A DNA stretch of 64,000 nt, taken from the NCBI RefSeq assembly GCF_038397735.1, contig NZ_CP151635.1, positions 124,001 through 188,000 on the forward strand, given 5' to 3'. The stretch comes from Microbacterium sp. LWH13-1.2. GTDB lineage: Bacteria; Actinomycetota; Actinomycetes; Actinomycetales; Microbacteriaceae. Position 1 is the first letter of the stretch. Each line of letters begins with the position of its first letter. This document shows positions 34,838 through 43,820 of this stretch, piece after piece. Below the pieces are notes generated by a model. The model worked only from the letters and a program-made list of their open reading frames with translations, did not search any database and was not told the origin of the DNA. The translations under genes were made by a program, and so were the position numbers.

Positions 34838-34940
34838 CCATCGCCTGTGACCTCACACAGAGTCGTCACAGAGTCCGCGACGTATTCCCCACAGTGCATG
34901 TGAGGGGGGTTATGTTGAGGTAAGCGTTGGGCGATCTGCC

Positions 34941-36104
34941 TTGGGCTTTCCACAGCTCAAGGGCTCCAATCGACAGGAGAGCATCATCTCCATTGCACAG
35001 GTCGAAAAGACCGCAGCCACCCTCGGCCGTGTACGTCAGACGTATTCGGGCAACGCAGACATCCCCCCGATGACCCACGCCTACAAGCAGGTGTCCCAGG
35101 TCATCCGCGAGACCGGCCTGCTGCAGCGCGCCGGGTGGTTCTACATCTTCGTAGCCACCGGCCTCGCGGTGGCCCTCGGTGGAGTCGTCACCGGCTTCAT
35201 CCTCCTCGGTGACAGCTGGTTCCAGCTGCTGATGGCCGCAGCTCTCGGCATCATCCTCACGCAGGTGGCGTTCCTCGCCCATGAGGCGGCTCACCGCCAG
35301 ATCCTCTCGACGGGCCCGGCGAACTTCCGCCTCGCCCGCATCCTCGCCGCAGGCGTGGTCGGGATCAGCTACTCCTGGTGGGACTCCAAGCACACCAAGC
35401 ATCACGGAAACCCGAACCAGGTGGGCAAGGACCCCGACATCGAGGTCGACACCATCTCGTTCCTCGAGACGGATGCTGCGCAGTCGCGCGGCCTGGTCCG
35501 CCTGATCACGCGCAAGCAGGGTTGGTTCTTCTTCCCGCTGCTGACGCTCGAGGGCCTGAACCTCCACTACCTCGGCGTCAAGCACCTCGTGACCAGCAAG
35601 AAGGCCAAGGGCCGCTGGATCGAGCTCGGGCTCATCGCTCTCCGCTTCGCGATCGTGCTCGTCCCGGTCTTCCTGATGCTGCCGCTCGGCATGGCCTTCG
35701 CCTTCATGGGCGTGCAGATGGCCGTCTTCGGCGTCTACATGGGCGCCTCGTTCGCGCCGAACCACAAGGGCATGCCGATCATCGACCCGAATGCTCGCCT
35801 CGACTTCTTCTCGAAGCAGGTGCGCACCTCGCGCAACATCCGTGGCGGATGGTGGGCCACCTGGCTCATGGGAGGCCTCAACTACCAGGTCGAGCACCAC
35901 CTGTTCCCGAACATGCCCCGCCCGCACCTCTCGAAGGCCCGTGAGGTCGTGCGCGACTACTGTGCAGCCAACAATGTGCCGTACACCGAGACCAGCCTCG
36001 GCCAGTCGTACGCGATCGTCATCCAGTACCTCAACCGCGTCGGTCTCGCCGCGGGTGCCGATCCGTTCGACTGCCCTGCAGCCGCGCAGTTCGTCCGCGC
36101 GTAG
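34941..36104 (+). CDS. Membrane fatty-acid desaturase (acyl-CoA desaturase family)
   Basis: A membrane-bound di-iron desaturase. The three histidine boxes are visible: 'HEAAH' (~113-117), 'HTKHHGNPN' (~150) and 'QVEHHLFP' (~317), separated by paired membrane helices. It introduces a double bond into acyl chains of membrane lipids. The start is uncertain. TTG 34941 is the only conventional codon near the N terminus, but a good AGGAG at 34975-34979 has no ATG, GTG or TTG after it. An ATC at 34986 has the right spacing and gives the start '(M)SIAQVEKTAATLG', which looks like the proper N terminus. The coordinates use TTG. A hairpin terminator follows the stop. Confidence 0.87.
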   Translation: MGFPQLKGSNRQESIISIAQVEKTAATLGRVRQTYSGNADIPPMTHAYKQVSQVIRETGLLQRAGWFYIFVATGLAVALGGVVTGFILLGDSWFQLLMAAALGIILTQVAFLAHEAAHRQILSTGPANFRLARILAAGVVGISYSWWDSKHTKHHGNPNQVGKDPDIEVDTISFLETDAAQSRGLVRLITRKQGWFFFPLLTLEGLNLHYLGVKHLVTSKKAKGRWIELGLIALRFAIVLVPVFLMLPLGMAFAFMGVQMAVFGVYMGASFAPNHKGMPIIDPNARLDFFSKQVRTSRNIRGGWWATWLMGGLNYQVEHHLFPNMPRPHLSKAREVVRDYCAANNVPYTETSLGQSYAIVIQYLNRVGLAAGADPFDCPAAAQFVRA

Positions 36105-36136
36105 ACCTCTCGCGGCTCAGGAGCCGTCCTCCGCAT

Positions 36137-36170
36137 CGAACGGCCCCATCCTCCGGGATGGGGCCGTTCG
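36137..36170. terminator. Bidirectional terminator
   Basis: A perfect 15-bp stem (36137-36151 with 36156-36170, loop TCCG) lies between the convergent desaturase and ABC permease genes. Confidence 0.88.
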
Positions 36171-36182
36171 CGTGCCGGGCCG

Positions 36183-37013
36183 TCAGTTGCGTCTGATCCA
36201 GCGGAACGTCGCGCGACTGAGGATGAAACCCGCCACGAGCCATGCGGTGAGGGCGATCGCCACGAAGCCGAGCTCCCACGATCCGCTCGGCTCGGCCGCC
36301 GAGAACGAATCGGGAAGGATCGCCGCGCGCATGCCCTGAGCCATCCACTTCAGGGGGAAGACCGCAGCGACGTTCTGCAGCCATTCCGGCAGTGCGGTGA
36401 AGGCGATGTAGACGCCGGAGATGAACTGCAGCAGCAGCACGACCGGGATCACCACCGCAGAGGCGGTCTTTCCGGATCGTGGCACGGCCGAGAGTGCGAT
36501 GCCGAGGAGAGTGCACGAGAGCAGCCCGAGCACGAAGACCCAGGCGAAGCGCCCCCAGGCCTCGGCGTCGGAAGGCAGCTCCACCTGATACAGGACGACT
36601 GCGACCACCAGGAGGAGCGTGATCTGCAGGATGGCGGTGACGAAGACCTCGCCGATCTTGCCGATGAAGTACGTGGCGGGTGAGATCGGAGTGCTGCCCA
36701 GCCTCTTGAGGGTGCCGTCGCTCTTCTCCACGGCGATCTCGATCGACAATCCCTGCATGCCCGACAGGAAGATGCCTCCCGCCACGAGCCCGGGGAGGTA
36801 GTACGTCGCCATGCTGATCTTGTCTGCGCCGTCGCCGATGTCGCCTGTGAAGATCGTCGCGAAGATGAGGTACATCAGCGTCGGGAACAGGAAAGTGAAG
36901 AAGACCTGATCGCTGGCGCGGAAGTATTGACGCAGTTCGAACGGGATGCGGCGGAGCCCGAGGCGGATGGTCCGAGCGAGCCCGAATCCGTCGGTGGCGG
37001 TCGTGGTGCTCAT
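36183..37013 (-). CDS. ABC-2 type transporter permease
   Basis: A 276-residue membrane subunit of an ABC exporter with six predicted helices and the ABC-2 layout. There is an N-terminal helix 'VFFTFLFPTLMYLIFATIF', then a large loop, then five helices. Its ATPase partner is the upstream gene, which it overlaps by four bases (ATGA). Together they form a two-component exporter of the type used for drugs, lipids or polymers. ATG 37013 is preferred over longer in-frame readings, because of the overlap and because it begins just before the first helix. The substrate cannot be deduced. Confidence 0.88.
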   Translation of the reverse strand: MSTTTATDGFGLARTIRLGLRRIPFELRQYFRASDQVFFTFLFPTLMYLIFATIFTGDIGDGADKISMATYYLPGLVAGGIFLSGMQGLSIEIAVEKSDGTLKRLGSTPISPATYFIGKIGEVFVTAILQITLLLVVAVVLYQVELPSDAEAWGRFAWVFVLGLLSCTLLGIALSAVPRSGKTASAVVIPVVLLLQFISGVYIAFTALPEWLQNVAAVFPLKWMAQGMRAAILPDSFSAAEPSGSWELGFVAIALTAWLVAGFILSRATFRWIRRN

Positions 37014-37909
37014 GCGGACTCCCTCGCATCGGCCCGCAGGCCGTCGGCATCGGCATCGGCGCCGACTCCGTGCTCGCGGATGAGGCCGAGGTAGATGTCC
37101 TCGAGTGTGGGACGCACCACCTCGAGGCTGTCCGGCTCGCCGCCCGCACGCTGAAGCTCGGAGACGACCGCACCGGGAGTCGTGGTGCGCTGTTCTCGGC
37201 GCACCCCCGCGGCATCCCTCCACCGCACCATCGGCGTCCGCGCCTCGGGGCCGCCGATCTCATCTATCCGACCGACGGCCACGATCCGACCGTCCGTGAT
37301 CACGGCAGCTCGATCTCCGAGACGCGCCGCCTCGTCGAGGTAGTGGGTCGTCAGCAGGATGCTGGTGCCCTCCGCCTTCAAGGTGCGGATGAGCTGCCAG
37401 AACTGCTGCCGTGCCTCGGGGTCGAAACCCGTCGTCGGCTCATCGAGGAACAGCAGCTCCGGTCGGCCGATGATCCCCAGAGCGACGTCGAGACGTCGTT
37501 GCTGGCCGCCCGACAGCTTGCCCGCTCTCGATCGCTGCTTGTGCTCGAGCCCCACCGCGGCGATAACCTCGTCGACCGAGCGAGGGTCCGGGTAGTAGCC
37601 GGCGAACTCGGTGAGCAGCTCGCGCACGGTGAAGTTCCCGGCCTCGCCGGTGGACTGCAGCACTATTCCGAGTCGTGCCTTCCATGCCAGGCCGCCTCGC
37701 TGGGGATCGACTCCGAGCACGCGCACGTCACCGGAGGTGCGGTGTCGATAGCCCTCGAGGATCTCGATGGTCGTCGACTTGCCCGCGCCGTTCGGGCCGA
37801 GGAGCGCGAAGGTCTCTCCACGGCGGATGTCGAAGCTGATGCCGTCGACCGCGACGGCGCCGCCGTACTCTTTGCGGAGGTCCCGCACCTCGATCACGCT
37901 GTCTGTCAT
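37010..37909 (-). CDS. ABC exporter ATP-binding protein (DrrA/CcmA-like)
   Basis: A 299-residue ABC ATPase with Walker A 'GPNGAGKST' (38-46), the signature 'LSGGQQRR', Walker B 'LLFLDEPT', and the switch His in 'LLTTHYLDEA'. The ~70-residue C-terminal extension is like those of daunorubicin-resistance-type ATPases. It energises the ABC-2 permease encoded immediately downstream. ATG 37909 ('MTDSVIEVRDLRKEYGG') is the usual family start; the frame is open further upstream but without family-like sequence. It is followed upstream by an inverted repeat (GCGTGCACGC) near the promoter. Confidence 0.92.
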   Translation of the reverse strand: MTDSVIEVRDLRKEYGGAVAVDGISFDIRRGETFALLGPNGAGKSTTIEILEGYRHRTSGDVRVLGVDPQRGGLAWKARLGIVLQSTGEAGNFTVRELLTEFAGYYPDPRSVDEVIAAVGLEHKQRSRAGKLSGGQQRRLDVALGIIGRPELLFLDEPTTGFDPEARQQFWQLIRTLKAEGTSILLTTHYLDEAARLGDRAAVITDGRIVAVGRIDEIGGPEARTPMVRWRDAAGVRREQRTTTPGAVVSELQRAGGEPDSLEVVRPTLEDIYLGLIREHGVGADADADGLRADARESA

Positions 37910-37957
37910 AGGTACAGCGTGCACGCTGAAGGGCCGGAGCGATAGCCGGGGGGGCAT

Positions 37958-37999
37958 GAAACGGGGGCGTGGGCGGATATCCGCACACGCCCCCGTTTC
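37958..37999 (-). terminator. 42-bp inverted repeat terminator with nested palindrome
   Basis: A 14-bp stem (37958-37971 with 37986-37999) encloses a second palindrome GCGGATATCCGC. The two are separated by a single mismatch, so the whole 42 bases can form one nearly perfect hairpin. It follows the DivIVA-like gene (minus strand). Confidence 0.82.
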
Positions 38000-38018
38000 G
38001 TCAGTCAGGAGAGGGTGC

Positions 38019-39458
38019 TCAGCGCGAGGCCTTCTCGTCGGACTCGACGACCTCGATCGTGATCTTGCCGTCGATGGTCTCGGCGTCGTCGTCGAGCAGC
38101 TCGTCTTCCAGCGCCTCGTCGCCGCGGAACTCCGAGGTCGGCTCGTCGGCCGCATCCGTGTCGTCGGCCTCGGTATCGTCGATCAGCTCTGCATCGATGG
38201 CCTCGACGGTGTCGAGCTCGTCGACCCCCTCGGCGTCCGCTGAGGTCCCGACGGTCGGCGCTTCGTTGCTGAAGATGCCGTCGGGGCGGATCAGCTCGCG
38301 GACCTCGGCCATGAAGCTGGCGAGCTGCTGCTGCTGCCAGCGCAGCTGCCTGGCCTGGTCTTCGGCGTCGCGCAGCACCGCGGAGGTGTGGCTCGTCACG
38401 GAGTCGACGATCTTCTGCGACTTCACGCGGGCGCGGTCGAGGGTGTCACGCGCCCGCACCTGGGCATCCGCCTCGATGGTCTGCGCCTGCGAGCGCATCA
38501 GGCGCTCGTAGTCGTCAGCCTTGCCCGAGATGCGCTGCGCGTGCTCGAGCGATGCGGCGACCTGCTCGTTCGCGTCGGTGGTGATGCGCTCGGCGTGGGC
38601 GACGGCCTGATTGTGCAGCACCAGGAACTCCTGCTGTGCGTCGTCCTGGCGGCGGGTGAGGGTCTCCTCGAACTCGAGCACGCGGGCGTTCATCTCGCGC
38701 ACTTCGCGCTCGGCGTCCGCGCGCAGCTGCGTGGTCTCGCGCGTGACGAGAGAGCGCAGCGCCGCTGCGCCCTTCTCGGCCTCGGTGCGGATGGCCGTGG
38801 CCTCCTGCGTCGCCTGGTGCACCTTCTCGGCCGCGTGCGCAGCCTCGCGCTCGAGCGTTGCTTGGTGCGCGGTGTACTCGGTGTCGATCTTGAGACGCAC
38901 CTGATCGGCGTCGTGCTGCGCCTGCGCGATGATACGCGTGACGTCGGCGTCGGCCTCGGCGCGCTGCGTCGTGACCTCTTCGCGCGCGGCAGCCATCAGG
39001 CGGTCGGCCTGAACCGCGGCGTTCTGGATGAGCACGTTCGCCTGCTCCTCGGCGACGCGGAGGATGGCCTCGAACTGCTCGCGGGACGGCGCTTCCTGGC
39101 CATCGGCCCGAGGAGTGTCGACGAGTTCGTTGGTGAGGGTGGCCACCTGCGCCTCGGTCTCGGCTGCCTTCGCCTTGGCGGCGAGCAGCTCGGCTTCGAG
39201 CTCTTCCCGAGCGATGCGCTCTTCGTCGCGGAGAGCCTCGACTGCATCCTCATGACGGGCCTCGGTCGCGGCGAGATCGGCCTTGGCCTGCTGCAGCTGG
39301 TTGCGCAGTGTGCTGAGAGCAGAGTCGACCTCGGCCTTGTCGTATCCGCGGAAAGAGGCGGTGAAACCGGACTGCTCGCGCTGCTGCTCGCGAGGGTTCT
39401 CTTCGATCAGCTTGTCGAAGAAGTCGGGGGTGCGGTCGTTGTCGGGTGATGCACTCAT
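38019..39458 (-). CDS. DivIVA-domain coiled-coil protein
   Basis: A 479-residue cytoplasmic protein, mostly coiled coil (about residues 45-380). It has a short N-terminal DivIVA-type segment ('FRGYDKAEVDSALSTL', 34-49), which in the family binds curved membranes. A very acidic tail (~400-479, many Asp/Glu) follows. Such proteins (DivIVA, Scy, FilP relatives) organise polar growth or cell-wall synthesis in actinobacteria. The ~35 residues before the DivIVA segment are unstructured, so this is not the main Wag31/DivIVA, which starts directly with the domain. The gene is alone, with its terminator at 37958. A role in septum or pole organisation is inference. Confidence 0.75.
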   Translation of the reverse strand: MSASPDNDRTPDFFDKLIEENPREQQREQSGFTASFRGYDKAEVDSALSTLRNQLQQAKADLAATEARHEDAVEALRDEERIAREELEAELLAAKAKAAETEAQVATLTNELVDTPRADGQEAPSREQFEAILRVAEEQANVLIQNAAVQADRLMAAAREEVTTQRAEADADVTRIIAQAQHDADQVRLKIDTEYTAHQATLEREAAHAAEKVHQATQEATAIRTEAEKGAAALRSLVTRETTQLRADAEREVREMNARVLEFEETLTRRQDDAQQEFLVLHNQAVAHAERITTDANEQVAASLEHAQRISGKADDYERLMRSQAQTIEADAQVRARDTLDRARVKSQKIVDSVTSHTSAVLRDAEDQARQLRWQQQQLASFMAEVRELIRPDGIFSNEAPTVGTSADAEGVDELDTVEAIDAELIDDTEADDTDAADEPTSEFRGDEALEDELLDDDAETIDGKITIEVVESDEKASR

Positions 39459-39776
39459 GGGTCAGCCTTTCCGGCGCAGGTCACAGGGACTGAGAACTGT
39501 GATGAGAAGTGGTGCCGTCGTTGTCCGGCTGCAGGTTGTCGGGGCGTCATCGGCAATACCACAGCCTAGTTGCGACGGCTGTGAGATGCACCCGGTCCTG
39601 GGGAGAGCGAGGGAGCGCAACCGTTGCGGCGGCCCGGTTCGCGGACTCTCACCGGAGCTCGGACGACATCTGATCGCTGCAATCGCGTAATGAAACATAT
39701 CGATATGCATCTCTAAAGGTGGGGAGATGCGCACGTCGGGTGCGCGTTCGTGCGTTCGTGATGGGGAGGCCATCGG
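39459..39776. other. Intergenic region with CATATCGATATG palindrome
   Basis: A 318-base divergent region between the DivIVA-like and surface-protein genes holds no ORF I accept. It contains an AT-rich perfect palindrome, CATATCGATATG, at 39696-39707, about 70 bases before the surface gene. Eleven of its bases recur at 44442-44452 over the start of the GntR gene. Two TGGGGAG-like words near 39722 and 39763 may be ribosome-binding or chance matches. Confidence 0.6.
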
Positions 39777-41216
39777 ATGAAGTTCAGCAGGACACCGTTG
39801 ACGCGGGGGGTCGCGGCAGTCGCACTCGGCGCGGTCGTGGCACTGGGGCTATGGGCAGTGGCTGCGCCTGCGAGCGCGGATGTGCCGTCGGAGCCCGCGG
39901 CCGAGTTCACCGCACCTCTGTGCGAGGGCACGACTCTGGACGACCCGACGAACGCGGCCGGCGTGGTGCAGAACCTCGCCTCCGTCTTCGGCACGCGGCT
40001 CGTCGAGTACAACGCGGGCAACATCGTTCCGCTGTACGACGTGTTCGGAGCGAACGAGCTCAACGGCTATCCCGCGGTGTGCGGCACCCGGTACGTCGAG
40101 GGCGTCGGCGCGGTCTCGGAGTGGATGTTCTGCACCGACTACTTCTCGCACGTGTGCAGCGGGGTGAACCAGAACGGGGATCTGCTCGACATCGACGGCA
40201 ACGCGATCCCCGGGGTCGAGGCTCTCGACGACCCCAATCCGAAGCTCACCGCCGACCAGGAGAAGCTGATCGCGTATCTGATCCAGCACGGTCAGGAGAC
40301 ATATGCGGGCACCGGATACTTCTCGCTCAACGACGCATCGAGCGCCGTGGCGGATGAGACGTCGTGGGAGCGTGCTGCGCTCCAGGTCCTCGTCTGGTGC
40401 ATCAGCGACCCCGTGGGTCCGACCCCCGCGGGTGCGGAGATCGACCGCGCCGCGACCTGCGAGACCAACATGAGCGCAGCGCGCCAGGCGGAGATCCTCG
40501 CCGGCCTGCCCGATGACCCCTCCCTGATCGTCGCGGGGCCCGTCGAGCCGCTCGAGGTCGGGCAGACCGCCGAGTTCTCGGTGACCACCGACATCTTCAC
40601 CTCCTCGCTCGCAGTGTCCACGCAGGGCGTCGCAGGCACGCTGTCGGTCATCAGCGGGCCGGGTATCCTCAGCGGATCCGATCTGCAGGTGGCTGGAAGC
40701 GGAGAGCCCGTGACCGTGGTCCTGGGGCTCACTGCCACCGCGGCCGGCACCGCTGACCTCGCTGTGCAGGCGACGCCCGCGGCGACGACGCACATCGGAT
40801 GGAATCAGAGCCCGGCGGTCGCCGCGGACAGCAAGCCGTGCCAGGTCTTCGCGACCTTCCATGCGGCCGACCAGGTGGTGCTGGGCGGTGTGGCATCGGC
40901 GACTTTCGTCGCCGTGGACACGGACGGTGATGTGGACGCCGGAGCCGGTGCGGGAGGAAACGCCGGCACGGGTGGCAACGCAGATGCCGGCGGGAATGCA
41001 GGTGCAGGGGGAGCAGGTGGCTCCGCCGCGGGCGCTGACGCCAACGGCGCGGGCAGTGGGTCCGGTGGAGCAGGTACTGCCCGGGGCGGCCTCGCCTCGA
41101 CCGGTTCCGAGCCGATCTCGCCGGTCGTGCTGATCGCGGCTTTCGCGGCGGTTGTCGGAGGTGCCGTCCTCGCACTGCGGTCGCGCCGTGGTCAGGCGGC
41201 GACGGTCGAGGCCTGA
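39777..41216 (+). CDS. Wall-anchored surface protein, possible thioester (TQxA-like) adhesin
   Basis: A 479-residue exported protein: signal peptide (1-~35, 'APASA'), a ~200-residue N-terminal domain, an Ig-like region, a Gly/Ala/Asn-rich linker (~395-445), and a sorting signal. The sorting signal is 'LASTGSEP' followed by a membrane helix and a basic tail 'RSRRG', the LAxTG form used by class E sortases of high-GC actinobacteria. In the N-terminal domain 'SEWMFCTDYFSHVC' and, about 100 residues later, 'AALQVLVWC' resemble the Cys...Gln pair of thioester adhesin (TQxA) domains. If so, a Cys-Gln thioester could link covalently to a host or matrix amine. Strong ribosome-binding sequence ('GGGGAGG') precedes ATG. 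No sortase gene is in the window. Confidence 0.75.
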   Translation: MKFSRTPLTRGVAAVALGAVVALGLWAVAAPASADVPSEPAAEFTAPLCEGTTLDDPTNAAGVVQNLASVFGTRLVEYNAGNIVPLYDVFGANELNGYPAVCGTRYVEGVGAVSEWMFCTDYFSHVCSGVNQNGDLLDIDGNAIPGVEALDDPNPKLTADQEKLIAYLIQHGQETYAGTGYFSLNDASSAVADETSWERAALQVLVWCISDPVGPTPAGAEIDRAATCETNMSAARQAEILAGLPDDPSLIVAGPVEPLEVGQTAEFSVTTDIFTSSLAVSTQGVAGTLSVISGPGILSGSDLQVAGSGEPVTVVLGLTATAAGTADLAVQATPAATTHIGWNQSPAVAADSKPCQVFATFHAADQVVLGGVASATFVAVDTDGDVDAGAGAGGNAGTGGNADAGGNAGAGGAGGSAAGADANGAGSGSGGAGTARGGLASTGSEPISPVVLIAAFAAVVGGAVLALRSRRGQAATVEA

Positions 41217-41237
41217 TCCGAGACGACGTCGTGTGAA

Positions 41238-41273
41238 CAGAAACGGTCAGCATTGCGATGCTGACCGTTTCTG
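41238..41273. terminator. Bidirectional terminator
   Basis: A perfect 16-bp stem (41238-41253 with 41258-41273) with a TGCG tetraloop lies between the convergent surface-protein and 41290-41793 genes. Confidence 0.9.
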
Positions 41274-41289
41274 CGTTCGCGCGCAGGGA

Positions 41290-41793
41290 CTACTCGAGTG
41301 ACCAGGTGCCGGTGGCGTCGTCATGCCGATGGCGCAGCGCAGGCCCGGCGGTGGTCGCGACGCCGCGAGCGCTCGCGGCTGAGGCGATTCCCGAGCGCAG
41401 GTCCGCCCAGAACTCCGTGGTCTGCGGCTTCCCGAGGTACTCCCGGAACCGTTCGATCTGCACGCGAGTGCCGTCCTGGCCCTCGACGAGGCGGACGAGG
41501 GAGTCATCGGGGTCGACGAAACGGATGCCGTAGCCGCCGTCGGGAAGCACGGTGAACTTGCGAGGCTGCTGCAGTGCGACGCCGTCGACGATCTCGCGCG
41601 CCACGGGTTCGGGTGCGTGAAGCACGAGCGTGGAGCCGAGGTCGCCGAGGATCTCCTCGAGGCGGGATGCCGTGACGCGCTGCTCCGCGCGCTCTCCGGC
41701 TGTCCGGCTCGACCGCCGGACCCACCGCGGCAGGAAGACCGCGAGCACGATGACGGCGGCGATCAGCACGATGAAGAAGAGCGGGTTGTCCAC
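41290..41793 (-). CDS. Hypothetical membrane-anchored protein
   Basis: A 167-residue protein with one N-terminal membrane helix (residues ~5-24, 'FFIVLIAAVIVLAVFL') and a cytoplasmic domain that I do not recognise ('FTVLPDGGYGIRFVDPDDSLVRL'). GTG 41793 is the start: it follows TAGGTT and six bases (GGACGC), so the mRNA is probably leaderless. It is divergent from the DUF2071 gene, with only 72 bases between the two starts and two back-to-back leaderless promoters. The function is unknown. Confidence 0.72.
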   Translation of the reverse strand: MDNPLFFIVLIAAVIVLAVFLPRWVRRSSRTAGERAEQRVTASRLEEILGDLGSTLVLHAPEPVAREIVDGVALQQPRKFTVLPDGGYGIRFVDPDDSLVRLVEGQDGTRVQIERFREYLGKPQTTEFWADLRSGIASAASARGVATTAGPALRHRHDDATGTWSLE

Positions 41794-41865
41794 GCGTCCA
41801 ACCTACGGGCCAGACGTCGCGGAGAAGTCCTTGGAGTCATTTAGCTATAGTGCTAGATTCAGAAT

Positions 41866-42600
41866 ATGCCGATCATCCGCGATGTCAGAGCACAGCTCCG
41901 CAGGCGACTCCTCATCAGCTACCGCGTCGACCCGGTAGTCGCCGCGACGATGCTGCCCGACGGCTTCCGACCGCAGATCATCGGCGGGACGGCGCTCGCC
42001 GGGGTATGCGTCCTGGGGCTGGAGTCGATCCGGCCGAGCGGGGTCGATCGCCGATGGGGCCTCCGGTCTGAGAATGCCGCGCATCGGATCGCCGTCGAGT
42101 GGGACGGCCCGGAGAGCGTCGAGCAGGGCGTCTTCATCTTCGAGCGGCACAGTTCGGCGTGGCATCCGGTGCTGTTCGGCGGGCGGATGTTCCCCGGGGT
42201 CCATCGCAGGGCTCGTTTCCGCATTCGCGAGTCGGGCGACCGCTACGCCCTCACGATGCAGGCGGGGGCGCACAGTCTCGACGCCGACGTCGAGGTGGGC
42301 GGCGAGTGGACGAGCGGGGTCTTCGGCTCCGTCGACGAGGCATCGGACTTCTATCGCGCAGGTCGCATCGGATGGTCGCTGGGCCGTGACGGACGAACCG
42401 TCGAGCCGGTCGCCCTGTCGACGGAGGAGTGGAAGGTCGAGGGCGCGCAGCTGCACCATCTGCGGTCATCGTTCTTCGACGCGCTTCCCGAGGGATCCGC
42501 GGTCTTCGACAGCGTGGTCGTGATGCGGGATCTCCCGCTGGTGCTGACCGATGCTCGGCGTTTTGCGGATGCCGAGAAGCTCAGCCCAGCAGGAACATGA
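41866..42600 (+). CDS. DUF2071 / acetoacetate decarboxylase-like protein
   Basis: A 244-residue protein of the DUF2071 (YqjF-like) group, whose fold relates to acetoacetate decarboxylase. The segments 'YRVDPVVAATMLPDGFRPQ' and 'GTALAGVCVLGLESIRP' at the N terminus are typical. No enzyme activity is established for this group as far as I know. ATG 41866 follows TAGATT (41854-41859) and six bases, with TTGGAG 17 bases before it as -35, giving a leaderless mRNA. Its 3' end overlaps the convergent transporter gene by 20 bases. Confidence 0.75.
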   Translation: MPIIRDVRAQLRRRLLISYRVDPVVAATMLPDGFRPQIIGGTALAGVCVLGLESIRPSGVDRRWGLRSENAAHRIAVEWDGPESVEQGVFIFERHSSAWHPVLFGGRMFPGVHRRARFRIRESGDRYALTMQAGAHSLDADVEVGGEWTSGVFGSVDEASDFYRAGRIGWSLGRDGRTVEPVALSTEEWKVEGAQLHHLRSSFFDALPEGSAVFDSVVVMRDLPLVLTDARRFADAEKLSPAGT

Positions 42601-43501
42601 TCAGGATCAGCACCGGGAGGCATCCGAGCGTCGTGAGGAACACCGTGTCGCGTGAGATCGTCTCGCCGATGTCGTACCGCTGCGAGTAGTTGAAGACGTT
42701 CTGCGCCGTCGGCAGCGCGGCGAGGATGACCACGATCAGCACCTCGGTCGACGACAGCCCGAACACGAATTCTGCGGCGGCCCACGCGATCAGCGGCATC
42801 GCGATGAGCTTGAGCAGAGTGGCGAGGATGATGTCCCGGCGGTGGCCCGGAGCGCCGAGCACTCGCTGGCCGTGGAGCGAGATGCCGTAGCTGATGAGCA
42901 GCACCGGCACCGCTGCGTCGGCGATGAGCTGGGCGGGCTCCATGACGATCGGCGGAACCGTGAGGCCGAGGACCGAGACGAGGGTCCCGAGCAGTGAGGC
43001 GATGATGATCGGGTTCGTCGCCGTGCGGGCGAGCGTCTTGCCCAGCGAGACTCTGTCGCTGGTGACCGCGTCGAGGATCGTGAGTGAGATCGGGGTGAAC
43101 ACCAGCAGCTGCATGAGCACCACGGGGGCGGGGTAGGCGGCACTGCCCAGCAGGTAGAGGGACAGCGGGATGCCGATGTTGTTCGAGTTGACCTGGCCGG
43201 CGGACAGGGCGCCGATCAGCGTCTCGCCGACGGGTCGCTTCCACCAGAGGCGCGCGACGAGGGTGTAGACCGCGATGATCGACACGGCGGCGATCGCCGA
43301 GACCGGCAGCAGCGCGGAGAACAGCATCTTCGCGTCGGCGTGAGCGAGCACCGTGAACAGCAGGAAAGGCGAGAGCACGAAGAAGATGAGGCGGCCGAGC
43401 ACGTGCCGGGCGTGTGGCCCGAGCAGATCGATCCGTCCGAGCACGTAACCGAGGGCGATCGCGACTCCCACGACGGCGAATCCGGTGAGAGTCTCGAGCA
43501 T
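42581..43501 (-). CDS. AEC-family transporter
   Basis: A 306-residue membrane protein with ten predicted helices in two groups of five. It resembles the auxin efflux carrier (AEC) family of bacterial transporters ('GQVNSNNIGIPLSLYLLG' in helix four and 'LPTAQNVFNYSQRY' in the second half are characteristic). Bacterial members move small carboxylates. The start is ATG 43501, preceded by TACGCT and six bases (CGAACC), another leaderless arrangement. It converges on the DUF2071 gene with a 20-base overlap. The substrate is not known. Confidence 0.88.
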   Translation of the reverse strand: MLETLTGFAVVGVAIALGYVLGRIDLLGPHARHVLGRLIFFVLSPFLLFTVLAHADAKMLFSALLPVSAIAAVSIIAVYTLVARLWWKRPVGETLIGALSAGQVNSNNIGIPLSLYLLGSAAYPAPVVLMQLLVFTPISLTILDAVTSDRVSLGKTLARTATNPIIIASLLGTLVSVLGLTVPPIVMEPAQLIADAAVPVLLISYGISLHGQRVLGAPGHRRDIILATLLKLIAMPLIAWAAAEFVFGLSSTEVLIVVILAALPTAQNVFNYSQRYDIGETISRDTVFLTTLGCLPVLILIMFLLG

Positions 43502-43820
43502 GGTTCGAGCGTACCGAGGCCGGGTTCACGTCGTCGCAACGGCCTGAACACGCGGCCACGGAAGGCTTAGCAGGTCGAGCGACTCCGCGTCAATGGCCGG
43601 GCCCCGACGAGCGTCAGGAGACCTGTCGCCATACGCTGGAGTAACGACGAGCCGCAGTATGCCGCTCTCCGTCGGTCGAACCAGACGGTGCCCTCGAGTT
43701 CTCTCGGTCTTGAGCGCCCACATGGGGGTGGGTGCGCTTGCGGACCTTCTCAATCGACTGCTCCGGTCCTCCCCGTTCGGGCGAGGGAGGACCGGGACCA
43801 ACTCCGTCGAGTCGATCCGG
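43502..43820. other. Intergenic region with terminator of the GntR gene
   Basis: 319 bases without an accepted gene. At 43763-43795 an 11-bp stem (CCGGTCCTCCC with GGGAGGACCGG) lies 26 bases past the GntR stop and should end its minus-strand transcript. The remaining 260 bases have only short out-of-context ORFs and no signal I recognise apart from the transporter promoter at its left end. Confidence 0.65.

Noticed and set aside
34846..34872. TGTGA...TCACA arrangement before the desaturase, like a CRP/GlxR site
   Set aside because: The arms are 14 bases apart instead of six, so it does not fit the consensus.
43526..43801. 91-codon minus-strand frame between the transporter and GntR genes
   Set aside because: It runs through the GntR terminator, has no ribosome-binding site and no conserved pattern.
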